Source: JABMQF01 sp964563755
GTDB lineage: Archaea > Nanobdellota > Nanobdellia > Woesearchaeales > UBA11576
Reading direction: 5' to 3'
DNA: 64,000 nucleotides
Assembly (NCBI GenBank): GCA_964563755.1
Contig: CAZLYC010000004.1
Location: 62,001 to 126,000 of the forward strand
In this document: positions 7,538 through 15,474 of the stretch, one piece after another
Layout: each line of letters begins with the position of its first letter
Position numbering within the stretch: position 1 is the stretch's first letter
The notes under the pieces: generated by a model
What the model was told of the DNA's origin: nothing
Databases searched by the model: none
Seen by the model: the letters and a program-made list of their open reading frames with translations, nothing else
Position numbers and translations under genes: made by a program

Positions 7538-7650
7538 CGCCCCCGCTGGGAATTGAACCCAGGTCTCAGGTTGTTTGCAGCTGCAAACTCCGCAAATTTA
7601 TGAATTTGAGCTACCGCAAACCCGAAGTCTATCCACTAGCCTACGGGGGC
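7538..7650 (-). tRNA. tRNA-Arg(GCG) with 41-nt intron
   Basis: The acceptor stem GCCCCCG/CGGGGGC, T arm CTGGG-TTCAATT-CCCAG and discriminator G are clear. The anticodon stem CGGGT/ACCTG holds loop TT-GCG-G...A, with an intron at 7573-7613 between positions 37 and 38. The precursor forms a textbook bulge-helix-bulge: 4-bp TTGC/GCAA between 3-nt bulges GGT and ACA, then AGCT/AGCT. A20 and G73 fit arginine identity. The D stem is weak (one C-A mismatch and wobbles). If the stem is shifted by one the anticodon would read TGC (Ala), but the acceptor has no G3-U70. Confidence 0.85.
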
Positions 7651-7675
7651 AATAATCTAAGAAACAAGAGCTTTG

Positions 7676-7685
7676 ATTTATAAAA
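7676..7685 (-). promoter_or_regulatory. TATA box of tRNA-Arg
   Basis: On the minus strand TTTTATAAAT lies about 30 bases before the tRNA 5' end and overlaps the stop codon of the gene upstream. Confidence 0.5.
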
Positions 7686-8379
7686 TTTCACTTTCGTCAG
7701 CAGGAGGCTGGTACGTCTTCGGGTGTTCTTTGTGGTACTGTTCTATCTCTTTAGGCGTTATGTTGAGGTATTGTTCTATCGTGTGTATCTCCAGGGTTCC
7801 TGATTTGGTCGCTCGTATATATTTTTCAGGTTCTTTACCGATATCATCGTTGAGCATTACAAGTTCTTGGAAGTCTCTTAGGTAAGATATTATGAGTCCA
7901 GGTATGTTCTGTTTTCTTATGTCTTCTATCATGAAGTGCTGGTAGACGTCAAGCGGCATCTCTGGTTCTATTTCATCTTTATTTTTTGCAAATATTGTTG
8001 TGAGCCCTTCTGAGTTGAGCAGTATGTCGACTGCCGTGTCGCTTTTTTTTAGTATTTGTGAGATGTCATCATTATTTTTTCCTTTAAGTTCGGATAGGTT
8101 GATATTTATCAATCGATAGACGAATGTCGTATCGAACTTTTCGTTGTTCATGAGCCATCTTGCAGTCATGTAGTCGTTTACGATTCTGTATTGGTGCGGG
8201 CTTTGCCTTATCAAGTCGTGCATCTCCAGGAATCTTAGGGCTCTTTTCTCTTTCTCGAAAGGATCTTTATTTTCAGAAGTCACATCCTGGAAGATTTTCA
8301 GGGCTTCCTGTGGTTCTGTTATGCTTAGTATCCTGTCTGTCTTCCTGTTGCCCAGTATTAGTGTGTGTAGATTTACCAT
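7678..8379 (-). CDS. conserved-looking protein of unknown function
   Basis: The 233-residue protein is soluble and mixed alpha/beta. The first ~90 residues (FLEMHDLIRQSPHQYRIVND) have the rhythm of a winged helix-turn-helix, and the C-terminal end is Pro/Glu-rich. A TATA-like TTTATAAAT lies about 50 bases upstream on the minus strand. It is transcribed toward tRNA-Arg and is the first gene on the core side of the putative insertion point. No family is recognised. Confidence 0.5.
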   Translation of the reverse strand: MVNLHTLILGNRKTDRILSITEPQEALKIFQDVTSENKDPFEKEKRALRFLEMHDLIRQSPHQYRIVNDYMTARWLMNNEKFDTTFVYRLININLSELKGKNNDDISQILKKSDTAVDILLNSEGLTTIFAKNKDEIEPEMPLDVYQHFMIEDIRKQNIPGLIISYLRDFQELVMLNDDIGKEPEKYIRATKSGTLEIHTIEQYLNITPKEIEQYHKEHPKTYQPPADESEIL

Positions 8380-8574
8380 GATTCTTGCCCCAAAAAATGA
8401 TACTACTAAAAAGTAACTACTTTAATTTATAAATTTTACGTTTCAGTATGCGTTTTAAGCGGTTTTAATGGCGTTCTTATGATTTGTAGCCTCGTTCGAA
8501 TGCTTTTTATACCCCCTCTTATTCCTTGAAAATGAAGGGCAAAAAGAGGCAATTATTGTAAGGTGTTGAGTTGA

Positions 8575-10176
8575 ATGGTTCTTACGGATAAGGGTGCAAA
8601 AGCAGACAGTGTCAGCAGTCTTGAAGATATCTTGAATATTGAGACCCCTGATGAGTTATTGGATTTTCTTTCATCTGATTCAAGCATAGAGAAAGATGTT
8701 CTTGTCATGACAAAGAGGATCAACAGGAAGTCTGACCAGCCTGACCTGAGGCTTAGCAGCAGGGAATTCATCAAGAACATGCATGAGAAGTTGTGCGTGA
8801 AGTTTGGCGGCGTATATATCAATGGCGACCTTAACATAAACGCTGAGCTGGATGTCTCAACAGGGGATGTTGTCTATGACAAGATGACTGAGCTGAACAA
8901 CGGTCTTAAATCTGCTGACAAGGCAAAGTTAGTTTCTCTTGAGGATTATTCCAGGTTTGTCATGCCATTGAAGTTCAGGGGAACTTATTTCGGCAATGTT
9001 GTCTTTGATAAGAAAGAGTTCTCTTTGACGGATGTCGCTGTGATAATGGATTGTGTCTTCGAGTTCTCAAGAAGGATACATAATTCTATTGATAACCATA
9101 ATCTCAGGAAGCTTGTTGACCGGGATTCACTGACAGGACTCTTCAACAGGAGGAAGTTCGATATAGATTATGCTACATACAAGCAGAACCTCGACAATCA
9201 CGGCCAGCAGTTTGCGGTCATCTTCGGAGATGTTGATTATTTCAAGCAGATAAACGACAGGTACGGCCACAAGTACGGCGATTATGTGCTCAGGGAAGTC
9301 GGCGCGTTGATAATGAGGAACATAAGAGAAGTGGATCTTCCATACCGTTACGGCGGGGACGAGTTCGCGGTCATACTTCCGGGAGCGTCAGAGCGCGAGG
9401 CAGACACAATAGCGAGAAGGGTGAATGATGCTGTCCGTGAGAAAGTTTTCAAGTCAGACCTCCCGACAGATAAGGCTTCATTGAAATATATGGGGAGGAG
9501 GGACAGCAGCAAGATACGCACTACTCTATCTGCTGCTTCAAGCGAGACAGAAGGAAAAGGCACTGATATTCTTCAGGCCGCAGATGATCGTCTAATACTG
9601 ATTAAGAGATATTGCAAGAACGCGGTCATCTCGAAGAGCAAACGTGACATATACACTGATGTCGCGGGTCTGCGTGATTTTATGGATTTCTTGGATAATA
9701 AGATAATACAATGCAACAGGGACAGCAGGAATCTTGCGGTCATGCTTTTTGATGTCGTGAAATTCAGCGAGATAATAAAGAATTACGGAAGCGACACTGC
9801 GTGGGATACTTTCTACAGCGTGGCAAGGCATTTCTATGAGCAGAGACATCATTTTGATTACGTGGCGAGAGTCTGTGACAGGGATAACATGGTCGTTTCA
9901 ATGTCTTCAAATGATTCTCCTGGCGAATTCTATAAGACTGTGCAGCGGACTGCAAAGGAGTGGGCAAGTAAACTTAGCAATACTGTGTGGAAGATAAAAG
10001 GCAATGACATAAAGATGGATTTTGCAGTAGGTGGTTGTGTATATATCCCTTCAGGCCAGACTGACAGGGAGCAGTTCGCTAAAAAACCTGAGTTGTTGTT
10101 CGGTTTTGCCGAAAACAGGGCTGGTGAGGCAGGAGATATTGCTGAACGTATTAAGATTGAGCTTTATTCGAGTTGA
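8575..10176 (+). CDS. tandem GGDEF-domain protein (putative diguanylate cyclase)
   Basis: In this 533-residue protein residues ~60-170 look GAF-like (sensor). Residues ~180-355 form a GGDEF domain with DRDSLTGLFNRR, FGDVDYFKQIND (metal Asp) and RYGGDEF with the active motif at 260-264; R251xxD254 is a canonical inhibitory I-site. A second, degenerate GGDEF-like domain follows (~385-530; FDVVKFSEI, VARVCDRDNMVV). Intact domains make cyclic di-GMP from two GTP. No signal peptide or membrane segment is present. Such genes are common in bacteria and rare in archaea, so transfer is likely. A TTTTTATA box lies at 8504-8511. Confidence 0.85.
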   Translation: MVLTDKGAKADSVSSLEDILNIETPDELLDFLSSDSSIEKDVLVMTKRINRKSDQPDLRLSSREFIKNMHEKLCVKFGGVYINGDLNINAELDVSTGDVVYDKMTELNNGLKSADKAKLVSLEDYSRFVMPLKFRGTYFGNVVFDKKEFSLTDVAVIMDCVFEFSRRIHNSIDNHNLRKLVDRDSLTGLFNRRKFDIDYATYKQNLDNHGQQFAVIFGDVDYFKQINDRYGHKYGDYVLREVGALIMRNIREVDLPYRYGGDEFAVILPGASEREADTIARRVNDAVREKVFKSDLPTDKASLKYMGRRDSSKIRTTLSAASSETEGKGTDILQAADDRLILIKRYCKNAVISKSKRDIYTDVAGLRDFMDFLDNKIIQCNRDSRNLAVMLFDVVKFSEIIKNYGSDTAWDTFYSVARHFYEQRHHFDYVARVCDRDNMVVSMSSNDSPGEFYKTVQRTAKEWASKLSNTVWKIKGNDIKMDFAVGGCVYIPSGQTDREQFAKKPELLFGFAENRAGEAGDIAERIKIELYSS

Positions 10177-10273
10177 TTTTGTCGGGATTATTTCATAGAG
10201 GGTTGTGTTCTTTTCGGTTATTGTTGTTTTTTCGGAATCATCTTTATTAATAGAATAATCAGCACGTTTTTTC

Positions 10274-10324
10274 ATGTCCCTCGCTAAAGACACGAATATT
10301 CTTGCTTCAGGAGGCTGTTCATGA
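10274..10324 (+). CDS. possible 16-codon leader ORF
   Basis: ATG at 10274 opens MSLAKDTNILASGGCS and stops at 10322-10324, overlapping the ATG of the next gene (ATGA). The Shine-Dalgarno AGGAGG of that gene lies inside it, so its translation would affect the downstream gene. Its first codons contain CTCGCTAAAG, a word found before other envelope genes here. Confidence 0.3.
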   Translation: MSLAKDTNILASGGCS

Positions 10325-10764
10325 TGGCTTCTTTGGAGGTTTATCTAGTCGCTAAAGGAGACAGTTATGGTCTTTTTTCTAAAGATTATGCGCCGCAGAA
10401 TGGAGTGCTGGGTCTCATCAAGAAATATGTGTGTCATGACGATCCTGTTTCTGCAATCTTCAGTGATGCCAAGAAGTCTGACGGCATCATAGTGAGTTAT
10501 CCTTCTTCATTGGATTATGATCATGTCGAGAGATTGTATGCTGGTATTGTTGATAGGGAGATAAGGAAAAATGCGCGGAGTCTTGCTGTCAGGACGACAT
10601 TGACTGCTGCGACATTGCCTTTGCCTGTTCCATTCATAACTATTCTTTTCGCATACCTTGCGACAAGGTCATACGCTAGGATGGAGAACGCAAGACTTGC
10701 TTTAGAGAAGGCTGAGTTCGTCGCTAATGGTGACTGTTCAGGGCTTGAGGGCTTGTTGAGGTGA
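10321..10764 (+). CDS. small membrane-anchored protein, unknown
   Basis: This 147-residue protein has a soluble N-terminal ~85 residues, then a hydrophobic stretch (TAATLPLPVPFITILFAYLA, ~97-117) forming one or two membrane passes, and a short cytoplasmic tail. AGGAGG lies 7 bases before the ATG. It is followed with no gap by the AAA ATPase gene, suggesting a membrane adaptor or substrate of that ATPase; this is inference from context. No family is recognised. Confidence 0.55.
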   Translation: MMASLEVYLVAKGDSYGLFSKDYAPQNGVLGLIKKYVCHDDPVSAIFSDAKKSDGIIVSYPSSLDYDHVERLYAGIVDREIRKNARSLAVRTTLTAATLPLPVPFITILFAYLATRSYARMENARLALEKAEFVANGDCSGLEGLLR

Positions 10765-12129
10765 TTGGTTGTGGTGGATGGTAACTTGCTTGATTATTCT
10801 GTCGTGGATTTTTATGATGCGAAGAAGACTCTTGAGGATTTTGTTAATGAGCTTGCGGGCAGGGAAAGGAATGACCTAACAATATATGCGCCAAGCATGT
10901 CTGTCAAGAACAGCACGATAACGATAAATCATTTCATTGAGAGCGGGACATATAATCAGGGCAGGGTCATAGACGTGATTGACCTATTCTTCGAGTATTA
11001 TCCTGGACGCAGCTCTTTTCAGGAGAAAGGCCTCTCGAAATTCATGGGAGAGTATAGGGTCAGTCATTCTGTCATTGGTTCTGACAATAAATTGCTGAAG
11101 AAAATAACTGTCGGTCCTGCTTTTTCAAAGGGCAAGTCAGTGATCACGAATAATGAGGTCAAGCACATAGGTCCGCATGTATCGATCAGTTTTGAGGTTT
11201 CGAATTACCTGGACAAGAGAGACCTGGATTTCAACATGACTCTTTACAAGATGCTCGTGCCAAAAGAGGAGCAGAAGCAGGACTTAAGCAACATGCGTGA
11301 GCTTGGCTGCATAATCTATGATAATATCTCGGATTATGGCTGGGACTATCTCGCAGGATATGAGAAGACCAAGCGTGAGATAGAGAACAAGCTTGTGAGA
11401 CCTAACCTGAAGAAGGATATCTTTAAGATGCTTAGGGAGGGCACGAGGAAGAATCCTTCGCAGGTCGGCTATAACTGTTTCATGTTCACAGGGACTTATG
11501 GAGTGGGCAAGACAGACATGGCTAAGGTTGTCGCGAACCGTCTCGGGTATAATTTTGTCGAGCTTCCTCTTGAGGCTGTGATGACCAAGTGGTATGGGGA
11601 ATCAGAGAAGATTCTTGGAAAAGTTTTTGAGAGAGCGAGGACTCTGGGTCCTACCGTCCTTTTTCTTGACGAGATAGACTGCCTTGCAGGCGACCGTGAT
11701 TCAGGGATGCACGAAGCTACAAAAAGGATAATGTCTGTTCTCATGACGAACACCGCAAAGACCAAGCTTGGTGATGATTTGGTCGTGATTGCCGCGACAA
11801 ACAAGCCAGACACGATAGATGGAGGATTGATGAGACGTTTTAAGAAGCGTATCGACTTTCCTGTCCCTGAGCATGCGGACCTTTGCGCGATATACAGGCA
11901 TTACGCAAAGCATCTTGATGATGCTGTGATAGAAGAGCTTGCATCTAAATCAGAAGGGTTCTCTCCTTTTGACATTCTGAATGTCTGCAACAATGCCGAG
12001 GATTTTTATGTTGAGAGCATTGCTGACGGTGAAAAGCCTAGTCTTCCAGGAAAAGAGTTCTATATGCAGGGCATAGAAGGCACAGCAGGAGATAAGGCAA
12101 AAAAGAAGAAGATAGGTTTCGCAGGCTGA
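10765..12129 (+). CDS. AAA ATPase (Vps4/katanin-like core) with novel N-terminal region
   Basis: In this 454-residue protein the first ~185 residues are unrecognised mixed alpha/beta. The AAA core has Walker A GTYGVGKT (243-250), pore-loop KWYGES (275-280), Walker B VLFLDEID (298-305), sensor ATN (344-346) and an arginine pair RR (357-358). WYGESE is typical of CDC48/Vps4/katanin-type remodelling ATPases that thread proteins. The start is TTG at 10765, directly after the previous stop; GTG at 10771 or 10774 is possible. It probably acts with the upstream membrane protein. It ends back-to-back with the convergent methyltransferase gene. Confidence 0.85.
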   Translation: MVVVDGNLLDYSVVDFYDAKKTLEDFVNELAGRERNDLTIYAPSMSVKNSTITINHFIESGTYNQGRVIDVIDLFFEYYPGRSSFQEKGLSKFMGEYRVSHSVIGSDNKLLKKITVGPAFSKGKSVITNNEVKHIGPHVSISFEVSNYLDKRDLDFNMTLYKMLVPKEEQKQDLSNMRELGCIIYDNISDYGWDYLAGYEKTKREIENKLVRPNLKKDIFKMLREGTRKNPSQVGYNCFMFTGTYGVGKTDMAKVVANRLGYNFVELPLEAVMTKWYGESEKILGKVFERARTLGPTVLFLDEIDCLAGDRDSGMHEATKRIMSVLMTNTAKTKLGDDLVVIAATNKPDTIDGGLMRRFKKRIDFPVPEHADLCAIYRHYAKHLDDAVIEELASKSEGFSPFDILNVCNNAEDFYVESIADGEKPSLPGKEFYMQGIEGTAGDKAKKKKIGFAG

Positions 12130-12765
12130 TTATTTTATTGCGAGTGTGCCTGGCGCTCTTCTTCCGACAGGCGGAGTGTCTGTCACTTTGAATCCTGCTG
12201 CTTTTAGGTTGTCGCGCACGACCCTTGCGCAGGAATACGTAGCGAGTTTTCCTCCTTTCTTCATGACTTTGTAGACAGAATCAAACACTTCTTTTGTCCA
12301 AAGCTCTGGGCAATTTTTTGGTGAGAACGGGTCAAAGAAGACAACGTCGAATTTCTCGTCGAGTGTTTTTATTGTCTCTCTTGCGTCGCCCATTATGAGT
12401 GTGATGTCAACTTTATTGTCTTTGTAGCTCTTATCTGTCGCAATCTTTTGCATAATTTGTCTGCACCTGAAAGGATATTCTTCACCAAGTCGTGTTATCT
12501 CTTGTATTATCCCGTCATATATCTCAAGTCCGACTATCCGTATCTTTTTGCCTGTGAATATGTCTATTGCTGCGGCTGAATTATAACCAAGCCCGAAGCA
12601 GAAGTTAAGTATTGACACGTTTTCGTATTTTTCTATCCCGACGACTTCAGAGTATTTCTTGTTTGCCTCTTCAATCGCGCCGGATGTAGAGTGGTATGTC
12701 TCAGAATACTCAGATGAATGGAATGTCGCAGAGCCGTCTGCTGTTATGATTTTCTTGTCAGGCAT
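12130..12765 (-). CDS. MnmC2-like SAM-dependent methyltransferase
   Basis: The 211-residue protein begins with DGSATFHSSEYSETYHS, the entry motif of the MnmC methyltransferase domain (DUF752). FCFGLGYNSAA is the SAM-binding loop and FFDPFSPKNCPELWT the catalytic-region signature. MnmC2 methylates aminomethyl-uridine at tRNA position 34. This stand-alone form lacks the FAD oxidase half of bacterial MnmC, as usual outside proteobacteria. It follows the preceding unknown gene by 4 bases. Substrate by homology only. Confidence 0.7.
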   Translation of the reverse strand: MPDKKIITADGSATFHSSEYSETYHSTSGAIEEANKKYSEVVGIEKYENVSILNFCFGLGYNSAAAIDIFTGKKIRIVGLEIYDGIIQEITRLGEEYPFRCRQIMQKIATDKSYKDNKVDITLIMGDARETIKTLDEKFDVVFFDPFSPKNCPELWTKEVFDSVYKVMKKGGKLATYSCARVVRDNLKAAGFKVTDTPPVGRRAPGTLAIK

Positions 12766-12769
12766 CGCT

Positions 12770-13165
12770 TTAATGCTGGTAAGCGCTAGCTATTGTGCCA
12801 CCTTGGGGAGATGGCTCCATCCTTATGTGGACTTTGTATTCTCGTCCTAGGCTTGCCATGAGGTCGGAGAGCTCTTCAGCTTTTTCAGGATTATAATTCT
12901 CTATTATCCAGCATGATTTTGGAGAAGCTCCTATGCGTGGATTGTCGAGCCATATGTTCCCGACGTGGGTTGTTTGGTCGATACCTAAAATCCCGCCTAA
13001 AATGCCAAGAAAGCCTTTTCTCTCTTTATACCTTAGGAGACCTATGACGTCGCGCTTTGGGAAATCTATTTCATTTCCGTTCTCGTCAGCTATGGCATAA
13101 CCCCATGGCTGGACGTGATTTGCAGCGCTTAATACAGTCAGATAGTTTTTTCTCCTGTCATACAT
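12770..13165 (-). CDS. unknown small protein upstream of MnmC2-like gene
   Basis: This 131-residue soluble protein has an N-terminal beta-rich part (GYAIADENGNEIDFP), a Gly-rich hydrophobic turn (GFLGILGGILGID) and a helical C-terminal half. It has no Cys pairs or known catalytic motif. It forms a two-gene unit with the methyltransferase downstream. The family is not recognised. Confidence 0.5.
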   Translation of the reverse strand: MYDRRKNYLTVLSAANHVQPWGYAIADENGNEIDFPKRDVIGLLRYKERKGFLGILGGILGIDQTTHVGNIWLDNPRIGASPKSCWIIENYNPEKAEELSDLMASLGREYKVHIRMEPSPQGGTIASAYQH

Positions 13166-13235
13166 GAAATATCACCCGATTATATGTCTAAGAATTCTGA
13201 TATTATTTAAAGGTATTGTGGTGGGTTTTTGCACT

Positions 13236-13595
13236 TCATAGTTCTGTTATATCGTCTTCGTTTACTGTTGTGGTCTCATCAGGGTCTTTTCTTATCGTCT
13301 CGTATCCTGCGGTCATCAGCATTACTGCTATTTTGTCATCATCTTTTAGAAGCTCTATCAGTACATGCCTTTCAGGGAGGTATTGTATTTTATTCCTTGC
13401 GTTGATATCTTTTGGCAGAGCGGTCAGTTTAAGTCTTGTATCTATGCTTTCTTTTAGCTTTTCTACTTCTTCTGTATTTACATTGATGTATACTTTGTGT
13501 TCGATTCCGCTGCAGGCAGCTATTCCTTCCAGGTAAAGCGCTTCAAGCGGCTGCATTGTCTGTGTTTCAACGAATTTCCCGAAGTATATTGCCAT
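13236..13595 (-). CDS. unknown small protein
   Basis: The 119-residue product is soluble, with a helical middle (TEEVEKLKESIDTRLKL) and an acidic tail (DPDETTTVNEDDITEL). AAGGCAAG lies before the ATG. It is a single gene divergent from the zinc-ribbon gene at 13739. No family is recognised. Confidence 0.5.
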   Translation of the reverse strand: MAIYFGKFVETQTMQPLEALYLEGIAACSGIEHKVYINVNTEEVEKLKESIDTRLKLTALPKDINARNKIQYLPERHVLIELLKDDDKIAVMLMTAGYETIRKDPDETTTVNEDDITEL

Positions 13596-13690
13596 TTTGT
13601 CTTGCCTTTTCTTTGAAACGATTATTCCTCTGTCATTTATAAAGATTTGCCAATGTAACTACTATTGAATAGACATTTTTCCTGATAAGC

Positions 13691-13698
13691 TTTATAAA
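13691..13698 (+). promoter_or_regulatory. TATA box of DUF5679-like gene
   Basis: TTTATAAA lies 41 bases before the ATG at 13739, with AAGGAGG between them, so this mRNA has a short leader with a strong ribosome-binding site. Confidence 0.5.
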
Positions 13699-13738
13699 TG
13701 CCCTGAGTATTTCATGAATATTCAAGGAGGTTTTCAAT

Positions 13739-13885
13739 ATGGTAATGGGACGCTGTATGAAATGTCAGGAACAAAGAGAGATGAAAGATGCCAAGGCAAT
13801 CAAGATGGCTAATGGCAGGGATGCTGTAACAGGAGTCTGCCCTAAGTGCGGCACAAAGATGTTCAAGATCGGTAAGATGAAGTGA
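13739..13885 (+). CDS. DUF5679-like small zinc-ribbon protein
   Basis: The 48-residue protein has CMKC at 6-9 and CPKC at 34-37, a four-Cys zinc ribbon around MKDAKAIKMANGRDAVTG. This matches the DUF5679 pattern (YCxxC...KNGRxAxxGxCPxCGTKMF) common in DPANN archaea and CPR bacteria. AAGGAGG before the ATG and the basic C-terminus suggest a well-expressed nucleic-acid or ribosome-associated protein; the function is unknown. A poly-T tract follows the stop. Confidence 0.8.
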   Translation: MVMGRCMKCQEQREMKDAKAIKMANGRDAVTGVCPKCGTKMFKIGKMK

Positions 13886-13917
13886 TTTTTTTTTCTTTCT
13901 ATTTTTTTTATTTTTCT
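13886..13917 (+). terminator. poly-T termination tract
   Basis: Runs of T interrupted by single C or A follow the stop codon at 13885, the usual form of archaeal termination signals. They overlap the end of the convergent gene. Confidence 0.45.
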
Positions 13918-14813
13918 ATATATAACTTCATGACCAGCTCAGCATAGCTCTTCTCATCAAGTTTCAGGCCTGTGAATTCCTTCCAGTTCTTCAGGCAGCT
14001 TATCTTGTCTGAGTTTATGCATGACCTATACTTCTCTTGCACGAGGTAATCTGGCAAGTCAGGTTCTATTCCTGTGCTCTTGTGCAGCGATTCGATCTTC
14101 TTGTAGCAGTCTTCGTTCATGAGGCATTCGACATAAGTCTCGAGGACTTCATTTTTTACGCCATCAGGTATCTTGCCTGTGAGTTCCTTCAGTTTTTCTA
14201 TGCCTGTGAAATCCATGTATTTTAGCATGTTGAGGAATATGTCCTTGACGAGCTGTTTTGGTGCCTTGATTCCTTTTTCTGAAAGCAGCGATATGTGTTC
14301 TGCGTCTTCAAACCTTTTTTTGGTAATCGCTGTCTCGTATGCTTTCTGTGCGAGGTACTGAGGCACTCTCTTCCCGGTCTCATGGACTATTGCGTCTAGG
14401 TCATCAAGCAGATTCTTGTCAAGGTACTTCTCGTATTGGTCATGAAGAAAATCATTGTCTAGTTCGACGTTCCATTCAGCATATCTTATCAGCTGTTTCA
14501 TGTTGTCTATCTGTTTTCTTCTCACATACTGCTTGAATTTCTTGTTGATCAGCTTGCCTGGCAGTTCAGGGCTTGTGTCTGATATGAGCGAGAGTTCGCT
14601 TATCTTTTGGAATTGGTCTTTTTCAAGGTATGATGAAAAGCAGTCCTGCAGGAACTTGTAATTGAGTTTTGGTTCTATTTCTGCTATTTCTTTCAGTACT
14701 TTGAAATCTTCTATCTTGCCTTCTTTCAGGTATAGCTGGTACTTTTTCTGTACTCTGTCTTCTAGGTCTACTCCTTTAGAACGTGCGAAATCCGTTAAGC
14801 TATCTATTGACAT
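13908..14813 (-). CDS. helical-repeat (PPR/TPR-like) protein
   Basis: The 301-residue protein is built from about seven degenerate units of 31-36 residues, each starting with P-x-L-x-x-x-(L/F) and containing Y-(L/V)-x(4-6)-(I/F/L)-x-x-(I/L)-x-x-L. Examples are PELPGKLINKKFKQYVRRKQ and PQYLAQKAYETAITKKRFED. The period and two-helix look fit a PPR/TPR-type solenoid, which binds RNA or proteins. The ATG at 14813 has GAGGTG upstream. No catalytic domain is attached. The repeat call is visible; the ligand is unknown. Confidence 0.6.
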   Translation of the reverse strand: MSIDSLTDFARSKGVDLEDRVQKKYQLYLKEGKIEDFKVLKEIAEIEPKLNYKFLQDCFSSYLEKDQFQKISELSLISDTSPELPGKLINKKFKQYVRRKQIDNMKQLIRYAEWNVELDNDFLHDQYEKYLDKNLLDDLDAIVHETGKRVPQYLAQKAYETAITKKRFEDAEHISLLSEKGIKAPKQLVKDIFLNMLKYMDFTGIEKLKELTGKIPDGVKNEVLETYVECLMNEDCYKKIESLHKSTGIEPDLPDYLVQEKYRSCINSDKISCLKNWKEFTGLKLDEKSYAELVMKLYIEK

Positions 14814-14946
14814 CTCTAAACACCTCAAGACGGGTTGTTTTATGATTGACTTATAAATTTTTCGTTCTTCACCACTTTGGAGTCATGATTCTCGAAAGTT
14901 TTATATAGCCTCGTGGACATATCTTTTATGGTGTTGGGGATAAACA

Positions 14947-15330
14947 ATGAGCCGTTATGATATAGAGGCTGAAGTCTACATGAAGCATGGTGCTGATGAA
15001 CAGTTAGCGAAAGCCATGGCTGACGCATTCAACACGACATCATGGGGGCCTTGGGAGCCTTTGAGTAAAAGGGTAGAAAACGCTTACACCGATACTCAGC
15101 TGACTTATATCAGCCTTGCATATATTGTTCAAGGCAAGAAGGAGATGGCCCGTTTCTACATGGAGCAGGCAGCAGAGAAATGTCCTTCTTTTACAAGGCA
15201 TAAGACTGAGTACCTTATCAATAATTTTGATAAGATATATGACGTCCTTGAAGCATCAAAAGCAGAGATAAATAAGTTGAGGAAGACGTTGTATAAGATG
15301 CCTACCGTTCTCGAAGATCATCTTAAATGA
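14947..15330 (+). CDS. small helical protein, unknown
   Basis: The 127-residue protein is all-helical with a TPR-like core (LTYISLAYIVQGKKEMARFYMEQAAEKCP) and a C-terminal helix. A TATA-like TTTTATATAG precedes it by about 45 bases and GGTGTTGGGG may serve the ribosome. It is divergent from the helical-repeat gene. No family is recognised. Confidence 0.5.
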   Translation: MSRYDIEAEVYMKHGADEQLAKAMADAFNTTSWGPWEPLSKRVENAYTDTQLTYISLAYIVQGKKEMARFYMEQAAEKCPSFTRHKTEYLINNFDKIYDVLEASKAEINKLRKTLYKMPTVLEDHLK

Positions 15331-15474
15331 GTTTTACGTGATTCTTTCGGCATTTTATTTCTAATAGTGATTTTTTCGTTCCGATAAAAAAAGCAAGGCG
15401 TTGTTTTAATACCTGAATTCTCAGATTTTTTACCTTGTAGAGTGCGCGATACTGTCGGGTTTAAAGGTGGAAAA

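Noticed and set aside
7538..7650. Reading the intron-containing tRNA as tRNA-Ala(TGC).
   Set aside because: That requires a shifted anticodon stem without position 26 and lacks the G3-U70 pair; the Arg(GCG) reading gives a canonical splice motif.
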